The notes under the pieces were generated by a model that saw only the letters and a program-made list of their open reading frames with translations, was not told the DNA's origin and ran no database searches. A stretch of DNA of 64,000 nucleotides from Actinacidiphila glaucinigra (lineage in GTDB: Bacteria > Actinomycetota > Actinomycetes > Streptomycetales > Streptomycetaceae), in assembly GCF_900188405.1 (NCBI RefSeq), contig NZ_FZOF01000004.1:310001-374000 (forward strand). Direction: 5' to 3'. How positions within the stretch are numbered: position 1 is the stretch's first letter; the number at the start of each line of letters is the position of its first letter. Both the position numbers and the translations under genes were made by a program. Shown one piece after another: positions 1-7,691 of the stretch.

Positions 1-354
1 CTGCCAGGTGCCGAGTTCGAGCCGGCCGCCCACCACGGGGAGCGTGGCGTGCGGCGGGACGAGGGCGGGCAGCACATGGTCGCGGCCGTGACCGGGGCTG
101 CCGTGGCGGTGGCGCCAGCGGTCGTCGGCGGGGAGCAGGTCGTGGAGCGCCGCCAGCAGGTCGTCGTCGCTGCCCGCCCCGGTCTCGATGACGGCGATCC
201 CGGCGGTGGCGTGCGGGACGAACACATTGAGCAGCCCGTCGCGTCCGTGGGAGACGTCGTCGAGGAAGTCGGCGCAGGCGCCGGTCAGATCGTGAGCCGT
301 CTCCCGGCTGCCGGTGGTGACGTCGATGGTGCGGGTGGAGAAAGCGTCGGCCAT
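1..354 (-). CDS. YjbQ/UPF0047-family protein, 3' end cut by window edge
   Basis: 118 residues are visible from an ATG at 354, and the frame is still open at base 1. The family (YjbQ, UPF0047, sometimes called secondary thiamine-phosphate synthase) is a small soluble protein of about 130-140 residues, so most of it is here. The motif HATAGIAVIETG near residue 50 and the Gly/His-rich HGSPGHGRDH near residue 85 match the family's conserved blocks. It is transcribed away from the sulfonate operon, and the two may share the control region 355-450. Physiological role is unsettled in the family. The assignment is from motif and length only. Confidence 0.75.
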   Translation of the reverse strand, partial: MADAFSTRTIDVTTGSRETAHDLTGACADFLDDVSHGRDGLLNVFVPHATAGIAVIETGAGSDDDLLAALHDLLPADDRWRHRHGSPGHGRDHVLPALVPPHATLPVVGGRLELGTWQ

Positions 355-383
355 GTGACCATGGTGGCCCACGCCGCGGCCCC

Positions 384-431
384 GCGCGTTCCCGGGTGGC
401 CGCGGGCGTTCCCAGGGCGTTCAAGGGCGTT
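384..431. repeat. Helically phased GGGCGTT direct repeats
   Basis: GGGCGTT occurs at 404-410, 415-421 and 425-431, and a GCGCGTT variant at 384-390. Spacings are 20, 11 and 10 bases, so all copies face one side of the helix. The array ends 18 bases before the -35 box at 450, a typical place for an activator to bind. No known factor is assigned. Confidence 0.4.
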
Positions 432-449
432 CCGAGGGCCGAGACGCCG

Positions 450-479
450 TTGACGCCATCTGGACGGCCTGGCTACCGT
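450..479 (+). promoter_or_regulatory. Promoter of the sulfonate leader peptide and operon
   Basis: TTGACG at 450-455 and TACCGT at 474-479 are separated by 18 bases and fit the vegetative Streptomyces consensus (TTGACN, TANNNT). Initiation 7 bases downstream would fall at about 486-487, on the ATG of the leader peptide, so the transcript should be leaderless. Confidence 0.55.
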
Positions 480-486
480 CGTCGGC

Positions 487-570
487 ATGTCGCGTCCCGT
501 TCTGCTCACCACGCGCGGTCACATCGACCTGCTGCGGGTGGCCTCCGCCGCCTGTCGCCGCGGCTGCTGA
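487..570 (+). CDS. Putative regulatory leader peptide of the sulfonate operon
   Basis: A 27-codon frame, ATG at 487 and TGA at 568-570, has no upstream ribosome site but starts 7 bases after a -10 box. The peptide contains RGHIDLLRVASAACRRGC at its C-terminus. Short peptides with the pattern R-x-H-V/I-D-L-x-R-V-x-S-x-x-C-R are annotated in many Streptomyces upstream of sulfur assimilation and sulfonate uptake genes as putative leader peptides. The two cysteine codons near the end suggest that ribosome stalling at low cysteine controls the operon starting at 760. A second copy of the pattern lies at 58039-58113. Function is inferred from the family pattern and the position. Confidence 0.7.
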   Translation: MSRPVLLTTRGHIDLLRVASAACRRGC

Positions 571-759
571 CGCTTCCCCACCTTTGCGCACGCCTTTCCG
601 CCGCGTGCCTTCCGCGTCTTGACGCGCCCTTCCCGCACCGCCCCCGTACGCGTTCCTGTGACGAGTCGTAGCGCCCGCGCCCGCGCCTGCGCCTGACCGG
701 TCGCGCGTACGGACGGGCGTGCGTGCCCGCTCGCCGCCTCCCCCATGTGGAGCCTTCTC

Positions 760-1665
760 ATGAGCATCAGCAAAGCCCCACCGGACATATCCCCTGTATC
801 GGCTGACGTCCCACCGGACGTCCCTTCCGCCGTCCCTTCCGCCGTCCCCACCGCTATCGCCCCGGAACTGCGGCCCGTGGTCCCGGTCTCGGCCCGCCGC
901 CGTCCGCTCCCCCGCTGGCTGCGGCGCACCACGGGGCCGCTGCTGCTGCTCGCGGCGTGGCAGCTGCTCAGCGCGACGGGTGTGCTGCGGCCCGAGGTGC
1001 TGGCCTCGCCGGGAACCATCGCCGGCACGGCTGCCGACCTCGTGTCGAGCGGTCAACTGCCCTCCGCCATGGCGGTGTCGCTGCAGCGTGTGGTGTTCGG
1101 CCTGCTCCTCGGCGGCGCGGCCGGCATCACGCTGGCACTGCTGTCCGGGCTGTCCCGCCTGGGCGAGGACCTGGTCGACGCGAGCGTGCAGATGCTGCGC
1201 GCGGTGCCGTTCGTCGGTCTGATCCCGCTGTTCATCATCTGGCTCGGGATCGGCGAGGCCCCGAAGGTGACCCTCATCGCGCTCGGCGTCGCCTTCCACC
1301 TCTACCTCAACGTCTACGCGGGGATCCGCGGCGTCGACGAGCAACTGATCGAGGCGGGCGCCTCGCTCGGGCTGTCGCGCCGGGCGCTGGTCCGGCACGT
1401 CGTCCTGCCGGGCGCGCTGCCCGGCGCGATGACGGGGCTGCGCTACTCGCTGGCGACCGCGTGGCTCGCCCTGGTCTTCGGGGAGCAGATCAACGCCTCC
1501 GACGGGATCGGCTTCCTGATGACCCAGGCGCGGGACTTCCTGAGGACCGACGTGATCGTGGTCTGCCTCGTCGTCTACGCCTTCCTCGGCCTCACCGCCG
1601 ACATCGTCGTCCGCGCTCTCGAAAGGCTGCTGCTGCAATGGCGACCGAACTTCACCGGCCGGTGA
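760..1665 (+). CDS. ssuC: Sulfonate/nitrate/taurine-type ABC transporter permease
   Basis: 301 residues: a hydrophilic, proline-rich N-terminus of about 50 residues, then five to six hydrophobic segments with the BPD-transp fold of SsuC/TauC/NrtB. The cytoplasmic EAA loop reads EAGASLGLSRRALVRHVVLP, the docking site for the ATPase. ATG 760 is chosen because TGGAG lies just upstream; ATG 745 in the same frame lacks a ribosome site. The coding end overlaps the ATPase gene by 28 bases. A 12-base sequence (consensus GCCGTCCCTTCC) is repeated three times at 817-852 in the N-terminal part. The substrate is probably aliphatic sulfonates, inferred from the SsuD-like gene in the operon; nitrate or taurine is less likely. 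Confidence 0.85.
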   Translation: MSISKAPPDISPVSADVPPDVPSAVPSAVPTAIAPELRPVVPVSARRRPLPRWLRRTTGPLLLLAAWQLLSATGVLRPEVLASPGTIAGTAADLVSSGQLPSAMAVSLQRVVFGLLLGGAAGITLALLSGLSRLGEDLVDASVQMLRAVPFVGLIPLFIIWLGIGEAPKVTLIALGVAFHLYLNVYAGIRGVDEQLIEAGASLGLSRRALVRHVVLPGALPGAMTGLRYSLATAWLALVFGEQINASDGIGFLMTQARDFLRTDVIVVCLVVYAFLGLTADIVVRALERLLLQWRPNFTGR

Positions 1666-2408
1666 GCCACGACGTCCCGCCCGCCGCGGGCGGTCCCGCG
1701 GCCGTACGCGTGGCGGGGCTGACCCGTGCCTTCGGCGGCAGGCCCGTCATCGACGGCCTCGACCTGACGCTGCGGCCCGGCGAGTTCACCGCGCTGCTCG
1801 GCCGCAGCGGCTGCGGCAAGAGCACGCTGCTGCGCGTCCTCGCCGGGCTCGACCGGGAGATCGCGGGCACCGTACTGGTACCGGAAAGACGTGCGGTCGC
1901 CTTCCAGGCTCCGCGGCTCATGCCGTGGAAGCGGGTGTGGCGCAACGTCCTGCTCGGACTGCCCGGACGGCCCGGGCGGGCCATCGCGGAGGCCGCACTG
2001 GAGGAGGTCGGGCTGCGGGAGCGGTCCGGCGCCTGGCCGAAGACGCTGTCGGGCGGTGAGGCCCAGCGCGCCTCGCTCGCCCGGGCGCTGGTCCGCGAGC
2101 CCGATCTGCTGCTGCTCGACGAGCCCTTCGGCGCGCTCGACGCGCTGACCCGCATCAAGGCGCAGCGCCTCGTCGCCGAGCTGTGGCAGCGCCGCGGCTG
2201 CGCGGTCCTGCTCGTCACGCACGACGTGGACGAGGCCCTGCTCCTGGCCGACCGTGCCCTGGTCATGCGGGACGGGGTCATCGCCCACGACACCCCGGTC
2301 GCACTGCCCCGTCCCCGCGACGCCGGCGACCCCCGCCTCACCGCCCTGCGCTCCCGGCTGCTGGCCGAACTCGGCGTCGACACCCCGGCGTCGGCCGAAA
2401 CGGCCTGA
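1638..2408 (+). CDS. ssuB: Sulfonate ABC transporter ATP-binding protein
   Basis: 256 residues, the nucleotide-binding subunit that energises uptake at the inner face of the membrane. Walker A is GRSGCGKST at residues 55-63, the signature is LSGGEAQRASLARAL, and Walker B is LLLLDEPFGALD, followed by a switch histidine in VLLVTHDVDEAL. The segment PRLMPWKRVWRNV is typical of the SsuB/TauB/NrtD branch. ATG 1638 lies inside the permease gene (translational coupling); GTG 1662 is a weaker alternative. Confidence 0.9.
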   Translation: MATELHRPVSHDVPPAAGGPAAVRVAGLTRAFGGRPVIDGLDLTLRPGEFTALLGRSGCGKSTLLRVLAGLDREIAGTVLVPERRAVAFQAPRLMPWKRVWRNVLLGLPGRPGRAIAEAALEEVGLRERSGAWPKTLSGGEAQRASLARALVREPDLLLLDEPFGALDALTRIKAQRLVAELWQRRGCAVLLVTHDVDEALLLADRALVMRDGVIAHDTPVALPRPRDAGDPRLTALRSRLLAELGVDTPASAETA

Positions 2409-2439
2409 CCCGCCCTCACGAGAAGGACGACGGACCACC

Positions 2440-3471
2440 ATGAACCCCACCCGGCGCATCGCCCCCGCCCTGCTGCTCCCGCTCATCCTCCTGCTCGCCG
2501 CCTGCGGTGTCTCCACCGCCGACACCTCCGTGGGCGGCACCGGCGACGGCACCGACGGCAAGGGCGCGGTCACCTTGAACGTCGGAGACCAGAAGGGCGG
2601 TTCCGAGGCCGTCCTGAGGGCCGCGGGCGAACTCGACGACCTCACGTACCGCATCAAGTGGTCGACCTTCACCTCCGGACCACCCCTGCTGGAGGCGGTG
2701 AACGCCAAAGCCGTGGACATCGGCGGGGTGGGCAACACCCCGCCGGTCTTCGCCGCCGGCTCCGGATCGAAGATCACGGTCGTGGCGGCCTCGCACGGCT
2801 CCTCCGAGGGCGAGGCCGTCGTGGTGCCCGGGGACTCGGCGCTGAAGCGGCTCGCCGACCTGAAGGGCAGGCGGATCGCCGTCGCCCAGGGCAGTTCCGC
2901 GCACTACCAGCTGATCACCTCGCTGCACTCCGCCGGACTGTCGCTCGAGGACGTCGACGTCAGTTATCTGCAGCCCGCCGACGCGCTCGCCGCTTTCAGC
3001 GGTGGCAAGGTCGACGCCTGGGCGATCTGGGACCCATACACCTCCCAGGTGCTGCGCAACAACGGCGCGCGCGTCCTGACGACCGGCACCGGGCGCGTCA
3101 ATGGGCTCGCCTTCCAGGTCGCCGCACCGGGTGCACTCGCCGACAAGGCGAAGTCGGCCGCCATAGGCGACTACCTGGAGCGGCTGCGGCGTGCCCAGGG
3201 GTGGGTCGCCGAACACCCGGAGCAGTGGGCGAAGGTGTGGGCCGAGGAGACCGGCCTGCCGTACGAGGTGGCGCTGGACGCGGTGGAGCGCACCAACGGC
3301 ACCCGTGTCTCGGTGGCCGTGGACGACGCCGCCGTCGCCTCCGAGCAGGAGATCGCCGACACCTTCGAGGAGCTCGGACTCATCCCGCGGCACGTGGAAT
3401 TCGCCGCCTTCGTCGACCGGCGCTTCAACGCCGGCCTGCCCGCCTCCACCACCGCCGCACGCACCCGCTGA
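2440..3471 (+). CDS. ssuA: Sulfonate-binding lipoprotein of the ABC transporter
   Basis: 343 residues. An N-terminal RR signal and lipobox LLLLAAC place the acylated cysteine at residue 22, so the protein is anchored outside the membrane. The rest is a two-lobe periplasmic-binding fold of the NMT1/SsuA type: KGGSEAVLRAAGELDD near the start, then KVDAWAIWDPYTSQVL in the second lobe. GAGAAGGACG precedes ATG 2440. It presents sulfonate to the permease and ATPase encoded just upstream. Substrate identity is inferred from the operon. Confidence 0.85.
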   Translation: MNPTRRIAPALLLPLILLLAACGVSTADTSVGGTGDGTDGKGAVTLNVGDQKGGSEAVLRAAGELDDLTYRIKWSTFTSGPPLLEAVNAKAVDIGGVGNTPPVFAAGSGSKITVVAASHGSSEGEAVVVPGDSALKRLADLKGRRIAVAQGSSAHYQLITSLHSAGLSLEDVDVSYLQPADALAAFSGGKVDAWAIWDPYTSQVLRNNGARVLTTGTGRVNGLAFQVAAPGALADKAKSAAIGDYLERLRRAQGWVAEHPEQWAKVWAEETGLPYEVALDAVERTNGTRVSVAVDDAAVASEQEIADTFEELGLIPRHVEFAAFVDRRFNAGLPASTTAARTR

Positions 3472-3482
3472 GAGGGCCGCAC

Positions 3483-4691
3483 ATGTCCGTTCACCTGCAC
3501 TGGTTCCTGCCCACCGGCGGCGACGGCCGCACCCTGGTGGACCGTCACGCCTACACCGACGGCGGCGTGAAGCGCTCACGCGTCACGCCGGTCTCCGGGG
3601 TGCGCGCGCCCGACGTCGACTACCTGGCGCAGATCGCCCGGGCCGCGGACGGGCTGGGTTTCGAAGCCGTTCTGACGCCCACCGGCACCTGGTGCGAGGA
3701 CGCGTGGCTGACCACGGTCGCGCTGTCGCAGCACACCGAGCGGCTGAAGTTCCTGGTCGCGTTCCGGCCGGGGGTCGTCTCTCCGGTCCTGGCCGCGCAG
3801 ATGGCGGCGACCTACCAGCGGATCACCCGGGGCCGGCTGCTGCTCAACGTCGTCACCGGCGGGGACTCCGTCGAACAGCGCCGCTTCGGCGACCACCTGG
3901 ACCACGACGCCCGCTACGCGCGCACCGACGAGTTCCTCTCCGTGGTACGCGGGGTATGGGGCGGGCGGCCCTTCGACTTCGACGGCGAGCACTACCGGGT
4001 CGAGGGCGGACTGACCGCGCTGCCGCCCGACCCCGTACCGCAGATCTTCTTCGGGGGTTCGTCACCGGCGGCCGGGCCCGTCGCCGCCCGGCACGCGGAC
4101 GTCTACCTGACCTGGGGCGAGCCGCCGGCGCAGGTCAGGGCGAAGACCGACTGGATCCGCGGTCTGGCCGAGGCGGAAGGGCGCACCGTACGTTTCGGCA
4201 TCCGTCTGCACGTGATCTCCCGCGACTCCGCCAAGGAGGCATGGGCCACGGCGGAACGGCTGCTGGACGACCTCGACGAGGACACCGTCACCGCCGCGCA
4301 GGAGGCGCTCGGGCGCAGCGAGTCGGTGGGCCAGCAGCGGATGCTGGCCCTGCACGGCGGCTCGCGGGACGGGCTCGAGATCTCGCCGAATCTGTGGGCC
4401 GGGGTGGGCCTGGTGCGCGGCGGGGCCGGCACGGCGCTGGTCGGCAGCCACGCGGAGGTCGCCGACCGGATCGAGGAGTACCACGCCCTGGGGATCGACC
4501 ACTTCGTGCTGTCGGGCTACCCGCACCTGGAGGAGGCGTACTGGTTCGGTGAGGGCGTCATGCCCGAACTGGCCGCACGGGGGCTGCTCGAGAGGGTGCC
4601 GACGGCGCCGCTCGCGGGCGTCCCCGCGGCGAACGGCCGTCCGGCGTCCGCGCCGGGCGGGGCGCCGCTGCTGCTCTCCGGGGGCCGCTGA
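3483..4691 (+). CDS. ssuD: FMNH2-dependent alkanesulfonate monooxygenase (LLM class)
   Basis: 402 residues, slightly longer than the usual SsuD of about 380. Luciferase-like TIM barrel: HLHWFLPTGGDGR at the N-terminus, RLLLNVVTGGD near residue 120 and QIFFGGSSPAA near residue 190 are family hallmarks. It releases sulfite from C1 and longer alkanesulfonates in the cytoplasm, using reduced FMN and O2. It starts 11 bases after the binding-protein gene, behind AGAGGG, and closes the operon. No SsuE-type flavin reductase is encoded in the window, so reduced FMN must come from elsewhere. The last 30 residues are an Ala/Pro-rich extension. Confidence 0.9.
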   Translation: MSVHLHWFLPTGGDGRTLVDRHAYTDGGVKRSRVTPVSGVRAPDVDYLAQIARAADGLGFEAVLTPTGTWCEDAWLTTVALSQHTERLKFLVAFRPGVVSPVLAAQMAATYQRITRGRLLLNVVTGGDSVEQRRFGDHLDHDARYARTDEFLSVVRGVWGGRPFDFDGEHYRVEGGLTALPPDPVPQIFFGGSSPAAGPVAARHADVYLTWGEPPAQVRAKTDWIRGLAEAEGRTVRFGIRLHVISRDSAKEAWATAERLLDDLDEDTVTAAQEALGRSESVGQQRMLALHGGSRDGLEISPNLWAGVGLVRGGAGTALVGSHAEVADRIEEYHALGIDHFVLSGYPHLEEAYWFGEGVMPELAARGLLERVPTAPLAGVPAANGRPASAPGGAPLLLSGGR

Positions 4692-4706
4692 CCGGCGCCG
4701 CACGAC

Positions 4707-4740
4707 GGGGGCGGCTGTCCTGATCCGTGCGGCCGCCCCC
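4707..4740 (+). terminator. Hairpin after the sulfonate operon
   Basis: GGGGGCGGC at 4707-4715 pairs with GCCGCCCCC at 4732-4740, a perfect 9-bp stem with a 16-base loop, 15 bases after the ssuD stop. There is no U-tract, which is normal in Streptomyces. Confidence 0.6.
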
Positions 4741-4745
4741 CCCGA

Positions 4746-4761
4746 TTGGTCTGGACCACTT
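4746..4761. promoter_or_regulatory. DasR operator (dre) candidate
   Basis: TTGGTCTGGACCACTT contains TGGTCTGGACCA at 4747-4758, which matches the 12-base core TGGTCTAGACCA of the known DasR-responsive element at 11 positions. It sits on the probable -35 region of the next gene. DasR represses aminosugar genes in Streptomyces until glucosamine-6-phosphate accumulates. The downstream gene encodes a GH3-like (beta-N-acetylhexosaminidase-type) fragment, which fits. Confidence 0.65.
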
Positions 4762-4775
4762 GCCGCCCCTCGGGA

Positions 4776-4781
4776 TAGGGT
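4776..4781 (+). promoter_or_regulatory. -10 box TAGGGT
   Basis: TAGGGT fits TANNNT. A weak -35 (TGGACC, 4752-4757) lies 18 bases upstream, inside the dre element, so repressor binding would block polymerase. Initiation would be near 4788, 16 bases before the ribosome site. Confidence 0.4.
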
Positions 4782-4818
4782 CGGCAGCGCCCGCCCGAGC
4801 GCCAGAGGGGGACTCCAC

Positions 4819-5274
4819 GTGTACGCACCGCACCGCGTCGCCGCGCTGGTCGACGCCTGCCTGCTGCCCGTCGGCCGGACCCGCAGACCGCCGGAATGGC
4901 TCCGGCGCGGCCTGGAACGGGCCGGGGCGGTCACCATCGGCGTCCCCGCCGCGCTCAGCGGGCCCGCGGTCACGGAACTGCTGCGGGACGAGTTCGGCGA
5001 CGGCGCGGTCGTGATCAGCGAACCGCTCGACACCGACGAGGTCGTGGAGGGCTGGGGCGTACCGGGCGCGGCCGTCCTCGCCTGGCTCTCGGGTGTGGAC
5101 CTGCTCCAGCTCGGTCCCGGCTGCGGCACGGGCGTCCGGGAGGCCATCCGCACCGCCGCCACCAGGGCGGTCGCCGACGGCGACCTGCCGCTGTCCCGTC
5201 TGGAGGAGGCCGCCGCGCGGGTGGCCCGGCTGCGCCGCGAGGTGTCCGCGGGAAGCTTCCGCGGACGCGCGTAG
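4819..5274 (+). CDS. GH3 C-terminal-like short protein
   Basis: 151 residues from GTG 4819, behind AGAGGGGGA. The end, GVDLLQLGPGCGTGVREAIRTAATRAVADGDLPLSRLEEAAARVARLR, resembles the last part of the GH3 barrel of NagZ-type beta-N-acetylhexosaminidases, where a gain-of-function helix and the 'dG.l....l..A..Ril..K' end are conserved. The first half lacks the catalytic His/Asp motif and the substrate-binding block, so hydrolysis is unlikely. A DasR site upstream links it to aminosugar control. It ends 11 bases before the FAD oxidoreductase, probably the same transcript. It could be a decayed enzyme, a sugar-binding regulator or an accessory subunit. Confidence 0.55.
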   Translation: MYAPHRVAALVDACLLPVGRTRRPPEWLRRGLERAGAVTIGVPAALSGPAVTELLRDEFGDGAVVISEPLDTDEVVEGWGVPGAAVLAWLSGVDLLQLGPGCGTGVREAIRTAATRAVADGDLPLSRLEEAAARVARLRREVSAGSFRGRA

Positions 5275-5285
5275 TTGGTGGAAAC

Positions 5286-6395
5286 GTGAACCATGTGGAT
5301 GTGGACGTCGCCGTCATCGGGGCCGGGCAGGCCGGACTGTCCGGCGCGTACTTCCTGCGAAGGGCGGGGATGCGGCCCGACGAGGACTTCGTCGTCCTCG
5401 ACCACTCCCCCGGCCCCGGCGGCGCCTGGCAGTACCGCTGGCCGACGCTGACGTACGGCAGGGCGCACGGGGTGCACTCGCTGCCCGGCATGGAACTGGA
5501 GGGGGCCGACCCCGACCGGCCGTCCGCCGAGGTCGTCGCCGAGTACTTCGACCGCTACGAGCGCACCTTCGACCTGCGCGTGCACCGCCCGGTCGACGTC
5601 TCCACGGTCCGTGAGGGCCCGGAGGGCCGGCTGCTGGTCGAGTCCGACGCCGGCACCTGGGCGGCCCGCACGCTGATCAACGCCACCGGGACCTGGGACC
5701 GGCCCTTCGTGCCGCGCTACCCGGGCCAGGAGGCCTTCCGAGGCCGCCAGCTGCACACCGCGGGCTACCGCGGGCGCGAGGAGTTCGCCGGGAAGCACGT
5801 GATCGTCGTCGGCGGCGGCACCTCCGCCGTCCAGCTGCTGATGGAGCTCCACGAGCCGGGCGGCGCGGCCGCGACGACCTGGGTCACCCGGCGGCCTCCC
5901 GTCTATCACAGCGGCCCCTTCGGGGAGGAGCAGGGCCGGGCCGCGGTCGCGCTGGTCGAGGAGCGCGTCAAGCGGGGTCTGCCGCCCCAGAGCGTCGTCA
6001 GCGTGACGGGGCTCCCCATGACCGAGGCGATGCAACGCGCCCGTGAGCGCGGCATCCTCGAACGCCTCCCCATGTTCGACCTGATCACCGAGGACGGCGT
6101 GAGCTGGGCGGACGGCCGCCATGTCACCGCCGACGTCATCCTGTGGGCCACCGGCTTCCGCGCGGCCCTCGACCACCTCGCCCCGCTGCACCTGCGCGGC
6201 TCCGGCGGCGGCATCCGCCTGGAGGGGCTCACCCGCGTCGCCGCCGACCCCCGGATACACCTCATCGGCTACGGCCCCTCCGCAAGCACGATCGGCGCGA
6301 ACCGGGCCGGCCGCAGCGCGGTCCGCGAGATCCGCGCCCACCTGCGGGGACGCGACGGGACCCGGGAGCCGGAGGCCGTGGCCGCGGCCGGCTGA
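5286..6395 (+). CDS. FAD-dependent NAD(P)-binding oxidoreductase, flavin monooxygenase-like
   Basis: 369 residues from GTG 5286 behind GGTGG. Two Rossmann motifs are clear: VAVIGAGQAGLSGA near residue 8 for FAD, and VIVVGGGTSAVQLL near residue 175 for NAD(P)H. The ATG motif VILWATGFR near residue 285 is typical of class B flavin monooxygenases and related thioredoxin-reductase-like proteins. The GGAWQYRW block after the first domain is common in this family. The substrate is unknown. It may be co-transcribed with the GH3-like gene and so respond to DasR. Confidence 0.75.
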   Translation: MNHVDVDVAVIGAGQAGLSGAYFLRRAGMRPDEDFVVLDHSPGPGGAWQYRWPTLTYGRAHGVHSLPGMELEGADPDRPSAEVVAEYFDRYERTFDLRVHRPVDVSTVREGPEGRLLVESDAGTWAARTLINATGTWDRPFVPRYPGQEAFRGRQLHTAGYRGREEFAGKHVIVVGGGTSAVQLLMELHEPGGAAATTWVTRRPPVYHSGPFGEEQGRAAVALVEERVKRGLPPQSVVSVTGLPMTEAMQRARERGILERLPMFDLITEDGVSWADGRHVTADVILWATGFRAALDHLAPLHLRGSGGGIRLEGLTRVAADPRIHLIGYGPSASTIGANRAGRSAVREIRAHLRGRDGTREPEAVAAAG

Positions 6396-6465
6396 CGGCA
6401 TCCGTCCCCAACGCTCGGAACCCTGGCACGCGTACCGGGAAGGCGGCGGGGCGGACCCGGAGGGC

Positions 6466-7491
6466 TCAGCGGACGGCGCGGCCGCTCTTGCCGAGGGTGG
6501 AGGCCCGGACGACGAGTTCGGGCTGGAAGACGATGCGCCGGTGCTCGTGCTCCTCGGCCGCGTCCCCGGTCTCCTCGATGAGCAGGTCCGCCGCCGCGCG
6601 GCCCATCCGGTACGCGGGCTGCCGTACGGAGGTGAGCGGCACCGCCGCGGCCGCCGCGAACTCGATGTCGTCGTAGCCGACCAGCGCGATCTCCTCGGGC
6701 ACCGCGATGCCCGCGGCGTACAGCGCCTGGAGCACGCCCAGCGCGAGCAGGTCGTTGGCGCAGAAGACGGCGGTCGGGCGGTTGGCCATCCCCAGCAGGC
6801 GGGCGCCGGCGTCGCGTCCGGAGGGGACGTCGAGCCGCTCGGCCTCGATGTGCGCCAGGGACTCGGCGGGGAGCCCTGCTGCGGCGAGCGCGTCCAGGGC
6901 GCCGGCGCGCCGGTCCTGGCACTGGGCGAGGTGCATCGGACCGCTGACGTAGACGATGCGCTCGTGACCGCGCTCGATGAGGTGGTCGACCGCGAGGCGG
7001 CCGCCCTCGATGTCGTCCACGGACACCGAGCAGGCCTCGGCACTCGGCACGACGCGGTCGACGAAGACGAAGGGGATGCCGTGCCGCCGGAAGGACACGA
7101 TGTTCCGGCCGCTGGTGTCCGCGGGCGTCACCAGGACGCCGCGCACCCGCTGCTCGGCGAAGAGCCCGAGGTAGTCGGCCTCCTCCGAGGGGCTCTCGCC
7201 GCTGTTGCAGAGCATCACCCCGAGCCCGGTCTCCCGGGCGGCCCGCTCGGCCCCCGAGGCGACGTCCACGAAGAAGGGGTTGGCCATGTCGAGCACGAGC
7301 AGCGCGATGATCCTGCTGCGGCCCGCCCTCAGCTGCCGGGCGGACTCACTGCGCACATAGCCGAGTTGCTCGATGACCGACAGCACGCGGGCACGCGTGT
7401 CCTCGGAGACCATGTCGGGCCGGTTGATCACGTTCGACACCGTGCCGACCGAAACACCCGCCTGCCGGGCGACGTCCTTGATCCCCACCAT
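6466..7491 (-). CDS. LacI-family transcriptional regulator, probably of rhamnose genes
   Basis: 341 residues. An N-terminal helix-turn-helix, IKDVARQAGVSVGTVSNVIN, is followed by the LacI hinge and a periplasmic-binding-type sensor domain (LVLDMANPFF, VDDIEGGRLAVDHLIERGH, GYDDIEFAAAAAVPLTSVRQP). Start ATG 7491 is preferred; GTG 7500 in frame is also possible and lies only 3 bases after GGAG. It lies downstream of the rhamnose mutarotase gene on the same strand, and a LacI-like palindrome (8041-8052) sits in front of that gene. I infer a repressor whose inducer is L-rhamnose or a derivative. Confidence 0.8.
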   Translation of the reverse strand: MVGIKDVARQAGVSVGTVSNVINRPDMVSEDTRARVLSVIEQLGYVRSESARQLRAGRSRIIALLVLDMANPFFVDVASGAERAARETGLGVMLCNSGESPSEEADYLGLFAEQRVRGVLVTPADTSGRNIVSFRRHGIPFVFVDRVVPSAEACSVSVDDIEGGRLAVDHLIERGHERIVYVSGPMHLAQCQDRRAGALDALAAAGLPAESLAHIEAERLDVPSGRDAGARLLGMANRPTAVFCANDLLALGVLQALYAAGIAVPEEIALVGYDDIEFAAAAAVPLTSVRQPAYRMGRAAADLLIEETGDAAEEHEHRRIVFQPELVVRASTLGKSGRAVR

Positions 7492-7691
7492 GCGTGTCAC
7501 GAGCTCCGCCCTACCTCCTGCCGCCGGCCCGCCGCAGGCCGCGGGTTCATGCTACGCATTCGTGACGGCGTCGGGGCCCACTGTGTCCGGGTGGCCGAAC
7601 GGCGGTGGTGGAGCGGAACGGTGGGCTCCGGGGCGGAACAGCGGCCTCCGGGACGGGGCGGACCGCCGGCGCGGAACGCGGCCGTGCGCCG

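Noticed and set aside
4062..7043. Open frame of almost 1000 codons on the minus strand
   Set aside because: It is antisense to SsuD, the GH3-like and FAD genes, each of which has clear motifs.
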